From contig JALSRW010000608.1 of NCBI GenBank assembly GCA_026984595.1, positions 1-6,981 on the forward strand: a stretch of 6,981 nt of DNA, read 5' to 3'. This document shows, in pieces, positions 1 through 6,215 of this stretch; position 1 is the first letter of the stretch, and every line of letters begins with the position of its first letter. The notes under the pieces are model-generated. The model saw only the letters and a program-made list of their open reading frames with translations. It had not been told where the DNA came from and made no database searches. The position numbers and the translations under genes are program-made. The DNA comes from Alphaproteobacteria bacterium. GTDB taxonomy: Bacteria > Pseudomonadota > Alphaproteobacteria > Geminicoccales > Geminicoccaceae.

Positions 1-1001
1 CCGCGGGCGAGCCAGTCGGCCTGCCAGCGTACCAGCCGGGACAGCGGCACCCGCGGATAGCCGAAGAGATCGAAGGCGCGCGCCGCGTCGCACAGCCAGG
101 CCGATCCCGTCTCCTCGCCCAGGAAGATCGCCTCGCGGCCGAAATGCCCCGCGAACCGCTCGGCCAGCCGGCGCACCGAAATGGTCTCGGGCCCGGTGAC
201 GTTGAGGGCCGAAGTCGGACTTGTGACATGGCGCAGACTGCGAAGCGCCATGGCGTTGGCATCGCCCTGCCAGATGACGTTGACATGGCCCATGGCGAGA
301 TCCACGGGCTCCCCCGCCTGCACCTTGCTGGCGATGTCGTGCAGCACCCCGTAGCGCATGTCGATGGCGTAGCAGAGCCGGATCAGCCGGCCGGGCGTGC
401 CCCAGCGCTCGGAGCCGTAGAGGAAGGCCCGCTCGCGCCCCACGCAGGACCAGGCATAATCGCCGACCGGCGGCTCGGTGGGGGTTTCCTCGACCGCGCC
501 ACCGGCGGTGACCGGCATGTAGGGATAGACGCAGGCGGTGGAGAAGGCGACGATGCGGCTTTCCCGGAACACCGAGGCGACCCGGCCCGGCACCAGCACG
601 TTCATCGCCCAGGTCAGGGCCTCGGCACCGAGGGAACCGAACTTGCGGCCGGCCATGTAGATGACGTTGTCGAGCCGGGGCAGGCGCCCCACCGCCTCCT
701 CCTCCAGCAGATCGCAGGCGATCGTTTCGATGCCCCAGCCCCGAAGACGTTCCTCGAGACCGGCTTCGGTGAAACGGGCGACCGCGACGATCCGCTTTGC
801 GGGGGCGGCCCGTTTCGCCATACGGCACAGGGTCGGACCCATCTTGCCACCGGCGCCCAGCACCAGAATGTCGCCGGGGACGGCGGCGAGATCGGCGACC
901 AGTTCGGGCGTGGGGCGGCTCATGCATTCCTCGAGCGCCTCGATGTCGGCGAAACGCTCGGGCAGTTCGGGCGAAGCGGCGGTCGGTCCGGCGGAAGTCA
1001 C
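1..1001 (-). CDS. NAD-dependent epimerase/dehydratase family protein (extended SDR-like), C-terminus cut by window edge
   Basis: Rossmann-fold, nucleotide-binding, cytoplasmic oxidoreductase or epimerase; the substrate is unknown. 333 residues are visible with no stop before the left edge, so the 3' end is missing. What is seen: the first beta strand and dinucleotide loop ILVLGAGGKMGPT (residues 45-57, GxxGxxG type), an acidic D98 in ACDLLEEE, the strand and loop VIYMAG (113-118), the active-site strand FSTACVYP (153-160), Y182 in GDYAWSC, and a C-terminal NVTGPETISV segment (267-276) typical of extended SDRs. The position four after the tyrosine, normally Lys (YxxxK), is Cys186. About 44 residues precede the first Rossmann strand, more than in most SDRs. 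The chosen start is the GTG at 1001, with AAGGGA 6 nt upstream. The nearby ATG at 1006 is out of frame and hits a stop after two codons. It is the last visible gene of the operon, 13 nt after the preceding stop. The family call is firm; the reaction is not. Confidence 0.9.
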   Translation of the reverse strand, partial: MTSAGPTAASPELPERFADIEALEECMSRPTPELVADLAAVPGDILVLGAGGKMGPTLCRMAKRAAPAKRIVAVARFTEAGLEERLRGWGIETIACDLLEEEAVGRLPRLDNVIYMAGRKFGSLGAEALTWAMNVLVPGRVASVFRESRIVAFSTACVYPYMPVTAGGAVEETPTEPPVGDYAWSCVGRERAFLYGSERWGTPGRLIRLCYAIDMRYGVLHDIASKVQAGEPVDLAMGHVNVIWQGDANAMALRSLRHVTSPTSALNVTGPETISVRRLAERFAGHFGREAIFLGEETGSAWLCDAARAFDLFGYPRVPLSRLVRWQADWLAR

Positions 1002-1007
1002 GTCATG

Positions 1008-1013
1008 TCCCTT
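1008..1013 (-). promoter_or_regulatory. Ribosome-binding site deciding the GTG start of the epimerase gene
   Basis: AAGGGA on the minus strand lies directly after the stop of the preceding gene (1017-1015) and 6 nt before the GTG at 1001. An ATG at 1006-1004 sits between them but reads ATG-ACG-TGA and is not in the epimerase frame. The in-frame alternative, the ATG encoding residue 27, would remove an N-terminal region that reads continuously into the Rossmann strand. The GTG is therefore the preferred start. Confidence 0.6.
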
Positions 1014-1014
1014 T

Positions 1015-1842
1015 TCAGCAATGCAATGCGTGTCTCTCGATACAGATGCGAACGACCTCTTCGGGCGGGCGGCGCCACCAGTCGCGCTCGGAAAAGATCT
1101 CCACCTCGTGCCAGCCCCGATAGTCCTGCGCCTCGACGAGGCTGCGGATACGGGGAATGTCGATCACCCCGTCCCCCATCATGCCGCGATCGAGCAGGAG
1201 ATCGCGAGTCGGCACGAGCCAGTCGCAGACGTGGAAACCGAGGATGCGGCTCCCCGCCCGTTCGATCTGGCGGGGGAGGTCGGGACCCCACCAGAGGTGA
1301 TAGACATCGAGGACCACGCCGACCGGGGCGCCGCTGCCGAGCCCGTCGCAGAGATCGAGAGCCTGCGCGAGGGTGACGATCACCGAGCGGTCGGCGGCAT
1401 ACATGGGATGAAGCGGCTCGATGCCGAGCCGCACCCCGGCCGAGGCGGCGTCCTCCAGGATCTCGGCGATGCCGTCCTCGACCATGTGGCGGGCGCCTTC
1501 GAGATCCTTCGATCCCGGCGGCAGGCCGCCGCAGACCAGCACCAGACAGGGTGCCCCCAGCACCGCCGCCTCCTCGATGGCCCGCCGGTTGTCGTCGATG
1601 CGCTGCCGCCTCTCGGTTCGCTCCGCTGCCGGGAACATGCCGCCGCGGCACACACTGCTGACCTCCAGCCCGGAATCGCGCAGAAGCCGCCGGGTCTCGC
1701 GCAGACCGGTAGCGGCGATCTGGTCGCGCCAGGGAGCCACGGCCCGGATCCCCATCCGCGCACAAAGGGGGATCGCCTCGGCCAGCCCGCATTGCTCGCG
1801 GATGGTGGCGAGATTGATGGCGAGGCGGGCGGTGTCAGCCAT
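1015..1842 (-). CDS. Sugar phosphate isomerase/epimerase, xylose isomerase-like TIM barrel (second of two)
   Basis: Cytoplasmic TIM-barrel enzyme of the AP-endonuclease-2/xylose-isomerase-like superfamily, whose members isomerise or epimerise sugars and related polyols using a divalent metal. The protein is 275 residues, normal for the family. Visible metal or catalytic candidates are E142 in LGIEPLHP, D179 and H182 in VVLDVYHLWW, H204 in GFHVCDWLVPTRD, and E246/E248 in HEVEIFSE near the C-terminus. These fall at the ends of successive barrel strands in the usual E-D-H-E order. The segment LLLDRGMMGDG (215-225) follows the histidine strand and looks like a conserved glycine-rich loop. The start at 1842 has an excellent GGGGAGGGG 6-8 nt upstream, lying inside the end of the enolase gene; the two frames overlap by 8 nt. 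The exact substrate cannot be told from sequence. It is clearly diverged from the other TIM barrel in the cluster (3265-4092), so it probably catalyses a different step (inference). Confidence 0.88.
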   Translation of the reverse strand: MADTARLAINLATIREQCGLAEAIPLCARMGIRAVAPWRDQIAATGLRETRRLLRDSGLEVSSVCRGGMFPAAERTERRQRIDDNRRAIEEAAVLGAPCLVLVCGGLPPGSKDLEGARHMVEDGIAEILEDAASAGVRLGIEPLHPMYAADRSVIVTLAQALDLCDGLGSGAPVGVVLDVYHLWWGPDLPRQIERAGSRILGFHVCDWLVPTRDLLLDRGMMGDGVIDIPRIRSLVEAQDYRGWHEVEIFSERDWWRRPPEEVVRICIERHALHC

Positions 1843-3268
1843 GTGCTTCCCCTCCCCGCGCCAAGGGTCGCATGGCGCCGAAATCCGGCAGGAGGGCGGC
1901 CCCGTAGCCCGGGCAGGCCAGCGAACCGATCCGGAGACGACCGGTCTCGATGACGAGGCGCAGCGCATCCCCCTCGAGCCGGTAGAGATCGCCATGGGCC
2001 TCGGCGAAGGCGCGCGTTTCGGCAGCCGTTGCGCCCTGCATGCCACCGGCGAAGTGATGGCCGTTCTTTTCGCTGTGCACGCAGCCGCAGAGCGCGGCCA
2101 GGGCCAGATCCTGCTGCAGCGCCACTCCCGGCTGGGTGGTGAGATCTTCCGAGCTCGGGAAGGCCACGGTGCGCCCCGCATCGGCGTTGGCGAGCTCGCA
2201 GCGCAGCCGGTTCGCGAGGGCCGTGAAGAACCCCTTGCAGGCCTTGACCGAGACGCCGCGATAGCCGCGCTCGCGGGCACGGGGAAAGGAATCCGGCCGG
2301 TCGTCGGCCTCGTCGATCAGGAACGACACCCGTTCCGCCAGCGGCCCGAGATCCACCTCGAAGGTCATTGCCCGCGGCAGCGGCTGTTCGATGTAGAGGA
2401 TCGAGTTTCGCAGCCGCTCGAGGCGTCGATCCGCCTCGATACGGTCGAGCAGCCGCGCCAGCGCTGCCGGATCGGCGTACTGTTCGTTACCGTCGAGGGT
2501 CACATGGTAGGGTTCGACGAGGCGGTCGAGGAGGCGGGCGATGTCCCCAAGGCGCGCATGATCGGCCTCGAGGTCGCCGCCCAGCTTGAGCTTGAAGAAG
2601 CGGATCGCATGGCGGGTGACGACCGCCTCGAGGCTGACCGGAAGCCCGTCCCGGGGGCCGTCCTCCACTTCCTCTTCGCGCAGCGGATCGAGCAGCCCCA
2701 CCGTGTGCCGCAGCCACAGGAAACGCCGCGGCGCGACGCCTTCGAGGGCACCGCCGATCTCGGCCTGCGGCCGTTCCGGCAGGAGCCTGCCGTCGATGCC
2801 GAGAAGGCCCGAGGATACCGCCTCGAACACGCTCTTCCCCGCATGGCGGCAGAGGGCATCGACCATCGCCCGCTCGAGCTGGGCGATGGCGAAGGCGGCG
2901 ACGAGACCGGGTATGCCGCGGGCGGCGAGCGTTTCCCGGATCGCCCCGCCGAGGGCCAGGGCATGGTCGAAGACGGTGGCGAACCCGCGATCGGCGAGCG
3001 CTTCTTCGCGCGCCGAAAGCAGGGCTCCCACCAGCTCCTCCACGGTCTCCTCGGGGGAAAGCTCGGGCCGCTTGTCGAACCATTTGGGTGCCAGGAGATC
3101 GGCCGAGACGCCGATCGCCCTGCCGCCGTCGCCGGTCTCGATCTCGATGCGCAGGAAGGCCTGGCGGGCCTGCGTCAGGGTCACCGCACCGAAGCGGAAG
3201 GGCAGGCGGAAACGCACCGGCCGTTCGAACAGCTCGATCGAGCGGATGCGGATTTCCGGTGCGGTCAT
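1835..3268 (-). CDS. Enolase-superfamily protein, mandelate racemase/muconate lactonizing type, unusually long
   Basis: Likely cytoplasmic acid-sugar dehydratase, racemase or cycloisomerase. Known chemistry of the superfamily is Mg-assisted proton abstraction next to a carboxylate. Expected residues of the C-terminal barrel are visible in order: KxK base motif K226/K228 (FFKLKLGG), first metal ligand D259 (VTLDGNEQY), second E294 (YIEQPLP), third D319 or E320 (FLIDEADD), and an opposing lysine pair K342/K345 (SVKACKGFF). The lysine on both faces fits the muconate lactonizing subgroup better than the His-Asp dyad of mandelate racemases. A distinctive HSEKNGHHF segment lies at 398-406. At 477 residues it exceeds the usual 350-400. 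The extra length lies mostly before the KxK motif, which normally sits near residue 165. The start at 3268 overlaps the upstream stop by 4 nt (ATGA), with GGAG 8 nt ahead. Another start or a fusion is unlikely, because the upstream frame belongs to the neighbouring isomerase. Superfamily membership is firm; the substrate is unknown. Confidence 0.9.
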   Translation of the reverse strand: MTAPEIRIRSIELFERPVRFRLPFRFGAVTLTQARQAFLRIEIETGDGGRAIGVSADLLAPKWFDKRPELSPEETVEELVGALLSAREEALADRGFATVFDHALALGGAIRETLAARGIPGLVAAFAIAQLERAMVDALCRHAGKSVFEAVSSGLLGIDGRLLPERPQAEIGGALEGVAPRRFLWLRHTVGLLDPLREEEVEDGPRDGLPVSLEAVVTRHAIRFFKLKLGGDLEADHARLGDIARLLDRLVEPYHVTLDGNEQYADPAALARLLDRIEADRRLERLRNSILYIEQPLPRAMTFEVDLGPLAERVSFLIDEADDRPDSFPRARERGYRGVSVKACKGFFTALANRLRCELANADAGRTVAFPSSEDLTTQPGVALQQDLALAALCGCVHSEKNGHHFAGGMQGATAAETRAFAEAHGDLYRLEGDALRLVIETGRLRIGSLACPGYGAALLPDFGAMRPLARGGEAHG

Positions 3269-4092
3269 CGCAGGGTCTCCAGAATGCCACAGAGATAGCC
3301 GATGGCCCGGGCGGCGCAGGTGGGACCGTCGGGCCGGTAGCGGAAGGGCTCGACGCCGATCGTCCCGGCATAGGCATGGCGCGAGAGCGTCGCCAGCACC
3401 GGCGCGAAACGGTCTTCGCCCTGGCCCGGTGCGCCCTTGTTGCGGTCGTTGAGATGGACATGGGCGATCATCCCGCCGTGCAACCAGCGCTCGAGGAGCT
3501 CGGCCGGCGTCTCCCGCTCGGCCAGGCAGGCTGCCCGATGGTCGAGCATCGTCTTGAGTGCGGGCGAGCCGATCTCGCGGACGATCGCCACCGCTTCCTC
3601 GATGCTGTTGACGAAATTCGTCTCCTCCGGCGACAGCGGCTCCAGGCAGTAGGTCACTCCGGCCCGCTCGGCGGCGCGGGCGGCACGCGCCAGGCATTCG
3701 CGGGCATGCGCCCGCCCCTCCGCTTCCCGGCCCGGCTCCAGCATGCGCTGGGCGGGCGAGCCGTGGACCAGATAGCCGCCGCCGAGCTCGGCACAGAGGG
3801 CGACGAGACGCTCCATCACCGCCACGGTACGCGCGCGGACTTCGGCATCCGCCGAGGTGATCGAAAGGCCGGGCGGCGTTACCAGCAGCCAGTGCAGGCC
3901 GGAGATGGCGATGCCGGCGGATTCGGCGGTGCGGCGCAAGCGGGCGATGGTCGCGGCATCGAGACGGTGCGGCTCCTCGCCCAGGGTGAAGGGGGCGATC
4001 TCCAGCGCCCGGTAGCCGAGTCCGGCGGCGAGCGCACATTGCTTCTCGAAGGGAAGCTCGCGAACCACCTCGTTGCACAGGGCCATGCGCAT
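3265..4092 (-). CDS. Sugar phosphate isomerase/epimerase, xylose isomerase-like TIM barrel (first of two)
   Basis: Predicted cytoplasmic metal-dependent TIM-barrel isomerase/epimerase, resembling the group that includes ketose 3-epimerases. The protein is 275 residues. Visible active-site candidates are E151 in YCLEPLSPEETNF, D184 and H185 in TMLDHRA, H211 in AHVHLNDRNKGAPGQG, and E248 in GVEPFRY. The HxHLND...PGxG loop (211-224) is a typical product-side loop of this superfamily. The early strands LEIAPF (30-35) and SGLHWLL (64-70) fit the barrel. The start at 4092 has GGGGAG 8 nt upstream; a second in-frame ATG two codons later (4086) has a poorer site. The gene begins 4 nt after the tctA stop, and its own stop overlaps the enolase start, so co-translation with both is likely. 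It shares fold and length with the protein at 1015-1842 but little obvious sequence outside the motifs. The substrate is unassigned; a decarboxylase or dehydratase of the same fold cannot be excluded. Confidence 0.88.
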   Translation of the reverse strand: MRMALCNEVVRELPFEKQCALAAGLGYRALEIAPFTLGEEPHRLDAATIARLRRTAESAGIAISGLHWLLVTPPGLSITSADAEVRARTVAVMERLVALCAELGGGYLVHGSPAQRMLEPGREAEGRAHARECLARAARAAERAGVTYCLEPLSPEETNFVNSIEEAVAIVREIGSPALKTMLDHRAACLAERETPAELLERWLHGGMIAHVHLNDRNKGAPGQGEDRFAPVLATLSRHAYAGTIGVEPFRYRPDGPTCAARAIGYLCGILETLR

Positions 4093-4096
4093 GCTC

Positions 4097-5644
4097 TCAG
4101 CTCCCCGGCTCGGGCCTGCCGCGGACGGGCGCCCTGCCGCCGCGGATGCGAAGCGCGAGGCGCAGCACCGCGGCCCGCACAGCGGGGATCGCGGCCAGGA
4201 TGGAAACCAGGGTCAGCAACGCCAGGGCGGCGCTGATCGGGCGGGTCAGGAAGGGCTCCAGAGAGCCGTCGGAAAGCACCATGGCGCGCCGGAAGTTCTT
4301 GTCGAGAATGGGCCCCAGCACCACACCCAGCACCAGCGGTGCCATCGGGTACTTCATCTCCCGCAGAACGAAGCCCAGGATGCCGAACCCGACCATCACC
4401 CAGACATCGAACAGGCGGCTGGCGATGGCGAACGCGCCCACCGTGCAGAGCACGAAGATGACCGGCATCAGCCGCTCGCGGGGAACGGCCAGCACGTAGA
4501 GCAGGGGACGTGTGAGGGCCAGACCGAGGACGAGGATGGCGATGCTGGCCAGCAGCACCATCGCCACCACCTCGTACACGAAGGAGGGGAACTCGATCAT
4601 GATCAGCGGCCCCGGCCGGATGCCGTGGATGAACATGGCCGCCAACAGCACCGCCGCCGGTGCCGAGCCCGGGATGGCGAGGGTCAGCACCGGGATGATG
4701 GCGCCGGGAACCGCCGCATTGTTGCCGGTCTCGGCCGCCAGCAGACCCTCGATCGAGCCCTTGCCGAACTTCTCGCGCTCGCGACTGGCGCGCCGTGCCG
4801 CGGCGTAGCTGCCCCAGGCGCCGATATCCTCCCCGACACCGGGCAGGAGGCCCATCAGGGTGCCGATCAGGCCCGAACGGATGATGGTGCGCCAGTAGCG
4901 CAGGAGCTCGGAGAGGCGGGGCAGGACCCGCCCGCCGGCATTGCGCACCACCTCGTAGGCCGGCTGTTTCATGACCTGCAGCAGCTCGGCGAAGCCGAAC
5001 GCCCCCACCAGCACCGGCAGCAGGCCGAAACCGCCCGAAAGTTCGGTGATGCCGTAGGAAAAACGCTGGTAGGCGTGGATCCCTTCCTGGCCGACCATCG
5101 CCACCAGCAGGCCGAGGAAACCCGCGAGCCACCCCTTCAGGGGATCGTCGATGGCAGTGAGCTGGCCGGAGATGACGATGCCGAACATGGCCAGCCAGAA
5201 AAACTCGTAGGAGCCGAAGGCGAGCGCGAAATCGGCCAGCACCGGTGCCACCAGCACCAGCATCAACATGCCGATCAGGGAGCCGCAGAAGGAGCCGGCG
5301 GTGGCGATGCCCATCGCCCGGCCGGCCTGCCCGGCCCGCGCCAGCGGGAACCCGTCCAGAGTGGTGGCGGCGTTGGCCGGCGTGCCCGGAATGTTGAGGA
5401 GAATGGCGCTGCGACTGCCGCCGTAGATGGCCCCCACATACATGCAGATCAGCACCAGGATGGCATCGCCCGCCGGCATCTTGAAGGTCAGGGTGGTCAA
5501 AAGCGCGACGCCGAGGGTGGCGGTGAGCCCCGGCATCATGCCGACGACGATGCCGAGCAGGGTGGCCCACAGCACGCTGGCCAGGGTCCAGGGGTTCGCG
5601 AATCCCGCGAGGGCTTCGAGGAAAAGTCCGAGGCCGCCGGTCAT
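4097..5644 (-). CDS. tctA: Tripartite tricarboxylate transporter permease, large subunit TctA
   Basis: Large inner-membrane subunit of a TTT-family secondary transporter, which with TctB and the periplasmic TctC imports carboxylates using an ion gradient. At 515 residues it has the standard length. The sequence is dominated by hydrophobic spans and shows the family's signature regions: GIVVGMMPGLTATLG (31-45), YGGSRSAILLNIPGTPANAA (74-93) followed by the polar DGFPLARAGQAGRA, then a second related half with GTLMGLLPGVGEDIG (261-275) and ETGNNAAVPGAIIP (305-318). The paired GxxxGxxPG motifs reflect the known internal duplication. The C-terminus ends in a short Arg-rich, presumably cytoplasmic tail (499-510). 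The start at 5644 lies 6 nt after the tctB stop and has no good Shine-Dalgarno sequence, so expression probably depends on coupling to tctB. The TTT substrate cannot be read from this subunit. The tctC-tctB-tctA order is the common arrangement, and the linked enzymes suggest a sugar-acid-like substrate. Confidence 0.97.
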   Translation of the reverse strand: MTGGLGLFLEALAGFANPWTLASVLWATLLGIVVGMMPGLTATLGVALLTTLTFKMPAGDAILVLICMYVGAIYGGSRSAILLNIPGTPANAATTLDGFPLARAGQAGRAMGIATAGSFCGSLIGMLMLVLVAPVLADFALAFGSYEFFWLAMFGIVISGQLTAIDDPLKGWLAGFLGLLVAMVGQEGIHAYQRFSYGITELSGGFGLLPVLVGAFGFAELLQVMKQPAYEVVRNAGGRVLPRLSELLRYWRTIIRSGLIGTLMGLLPGVGEDIGAWGSYAAARRASREREKFGKGSIEGLLAAETGNNAAVPGAIIPVLTLAIPGSAPAAVLLAAMFIHGIRPGPLIMIEFPSFVYEVVAMVLLASIAILVLGLALTRPLLYVLAVPRERLMPVIFVLCTVGAFAIASRLFDVWVMVGFGILGFVLREMKYPMAPLVLGVVLGPILDKNFRRAMVLSDGSLEPFLTRPISAALALLTLVSILAAIPAVRAAVLRLALRIRGGRAPVRGRPEPGS

Positions 5645-5650
5645 GACCGT

Positions 5651-6148
5651 TCAGGGCAGGCGGACATAGAACAGCCGCTCGAACACGAAGCCCACGGCCA
5701 GCGCCACCAGCAGCGCCTCGAGCGCGGCGTAGACCAGCTCCCGGGCGATCTGCCCGACCGGCATGCCGCGCTCGATCCGGAACAGCGCGATGAACAGCAG
5801 CACGAAGAGGAAGGTGGCGGTGCGGAAAGGCAGGCGACCCACCAGTCCGACCGCGTAGCCCACCGTCAGCAGCAACGCCAGCAGCGTGCGCCTTCGTCTC
5901 TCGGCGTCGAAGCCGAGCTCCTCGGCCATGCCCGCCTCTGCCCGCAGCGCACCTTCCCGCACCGCCCGCAGCACCAGCAGCCCGCCCAGGAACAGCAGCA
6001 CCAGACCGATCAGGCCGGGCACCAGCCCCGGGACGCTCCAGGGATTGACATCGAGCTGTTCGAAACGGGGCATGCGCCAGGACTCGACGGCGGTGGCCGC
6101 CCCCAGGGCGAGAAAACCCGAGCCGGCCCACATGTCGGCGCGTGGCAT
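5651..6148 (-). CDS. tctB: Tripartite tricarboxylate transporter small membrane subunit TctB
   Basis: Small, poorly conserved inner-membrane partner of TctA. From the ATG at 6148 it is 165 residues, normal for the family. Hydrophobic spans are seen at about 7-22, 41-62, 87-104, 108-124 and 137-157. The second contains the typical PGLVPGLIGLVLLFLGG stretch, and the C-terminus FERLFYVRLP matches the usual TctB ending. Residues 63-87 form a charged hydrophilic loop (Glu/Arg-rich), as expected between spans 2 and 3. The start is uncertain: an in-frame GTG at 6163 would add five residues and has AAGGGG 7 nt upstream, while the ATG at 6148 has only a weak GAG at 7 nt. The open frame extends further upstream into Arg/Ser-rich translation that overlaps the end of tctC and does not look coding. 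The gene sits 67 nt after tctC and 6 nt before tctA. Confidence 0.9.
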   Translation of the reverse strand: MPRADMWAGSGFLALGAATAVESWRMPRFEQLDVNPWSVPGLVPGLIGLVLLFLGGLLVLRAVREGALRAEAGMAEELGFDAERRRRTLLALLLTVGYAVGLVGRLPFRTATFLFVLLFIALFRIERGMPVGQIARELVYAALEALLVALAVGFVFERLFYVRLP

Positions 6149-6215
6149 GGGCTGTCTCGCCACGGGGTGACCCCTTCCCTCGCTTCGCCTCGACCGGTGC
6201 GATTCCGCCTCCGCT
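6149..6215 (-). other. tctC-tctB intergenic spacer, the only noncoding gap above 15 nt
   Basis: A 67-nt spacer between the tctC stop and the tctB ATG. It is purine-rich on the coding strand. It carries the purine run used as a possible ribosome-binding site and no T-run, so I see no intrinsic terminator. I also see no convincing -35/-10 pair. In many TTT operons the binding protein is made in excess over the membrane subunits, and this spacer is where processing or attenuation could occur. Nothing in the sequence proves that here. Confidence 0.5.
6171..6176 (-). promoter_or_regulatory. Possible ribosome-binding site for an alternative GTG start of tctB
   Basis: AAGGGG on the minus strand, within the longer purine run AGGGAAGGGG (6180-6171), lies 7 nt before an in-frame GTG at 6163. 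It is 22 nt from the ATG at 6148, too far to serve that start. Its strength compared with the weak GAG before the ATG argues that tctB may begin at the GTG. The last four G's pair imperfectly with the CCCC just downstream (GGGG-TCA-CCCC), a four-pair stem that is too small to call a regulator. Confidence 0.4.

Noticed and set aside
144..1376. Plus-strand open frames of 410 and 430 codons (the second extending to 1953) across the epimerase and isomerase genes
   Set aside because: They are out of frame with each other, have low-complexity Arg/Pro/Ala/Gly translations, lack ribosome-binding sites and are fully covered by genes with active-site motifs on the minus strand.
998..1792. A 264-codon minus-strand frame ending in ATG-ACG-TGA just before the epimerase
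   Set aside because: It is the shifted register of the second TIM-barrel gene. The correct register carries the E-D-H-E active-site residues and a better start at 1842.
1421..3298. A 625-codon open frame on the plus strand, antisense to the enolase-like gene and the second isomerase
   Set aside because: Its translation has no recognisable domain and is a mirror of well-supported minus-strand enzymes. Long antisense frames are expected in such GC-rich DNA, where stop codons are rare.
3269..4078. Upstream extension of the enolase-like frame, giving a 747-residue fusion
   Set aside because: The added translation is Arg/Pro-rich and coincides with the first TIM-barrel gene in its proper frame. 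The ATG at 3268 has a good ribosome-binding site and a 4-nt stop/start overlap.
3879..6131. A 750-codon minus-strand frame overlapping tctA in another register
   Set aside because: The translation is Arg/Gly/Ala/His-rich without domains. It is a shifted reading of tctA, and tctA itself is unambiguous.
6164..6174. GGGG-TCA-CCCC inverted repeat upstream of tctB as a terminator or operator
   Set aside because: It is only four pairs with a three-base loop and no following T-run, in DNA where G and C runs are common. It can arise by chance.
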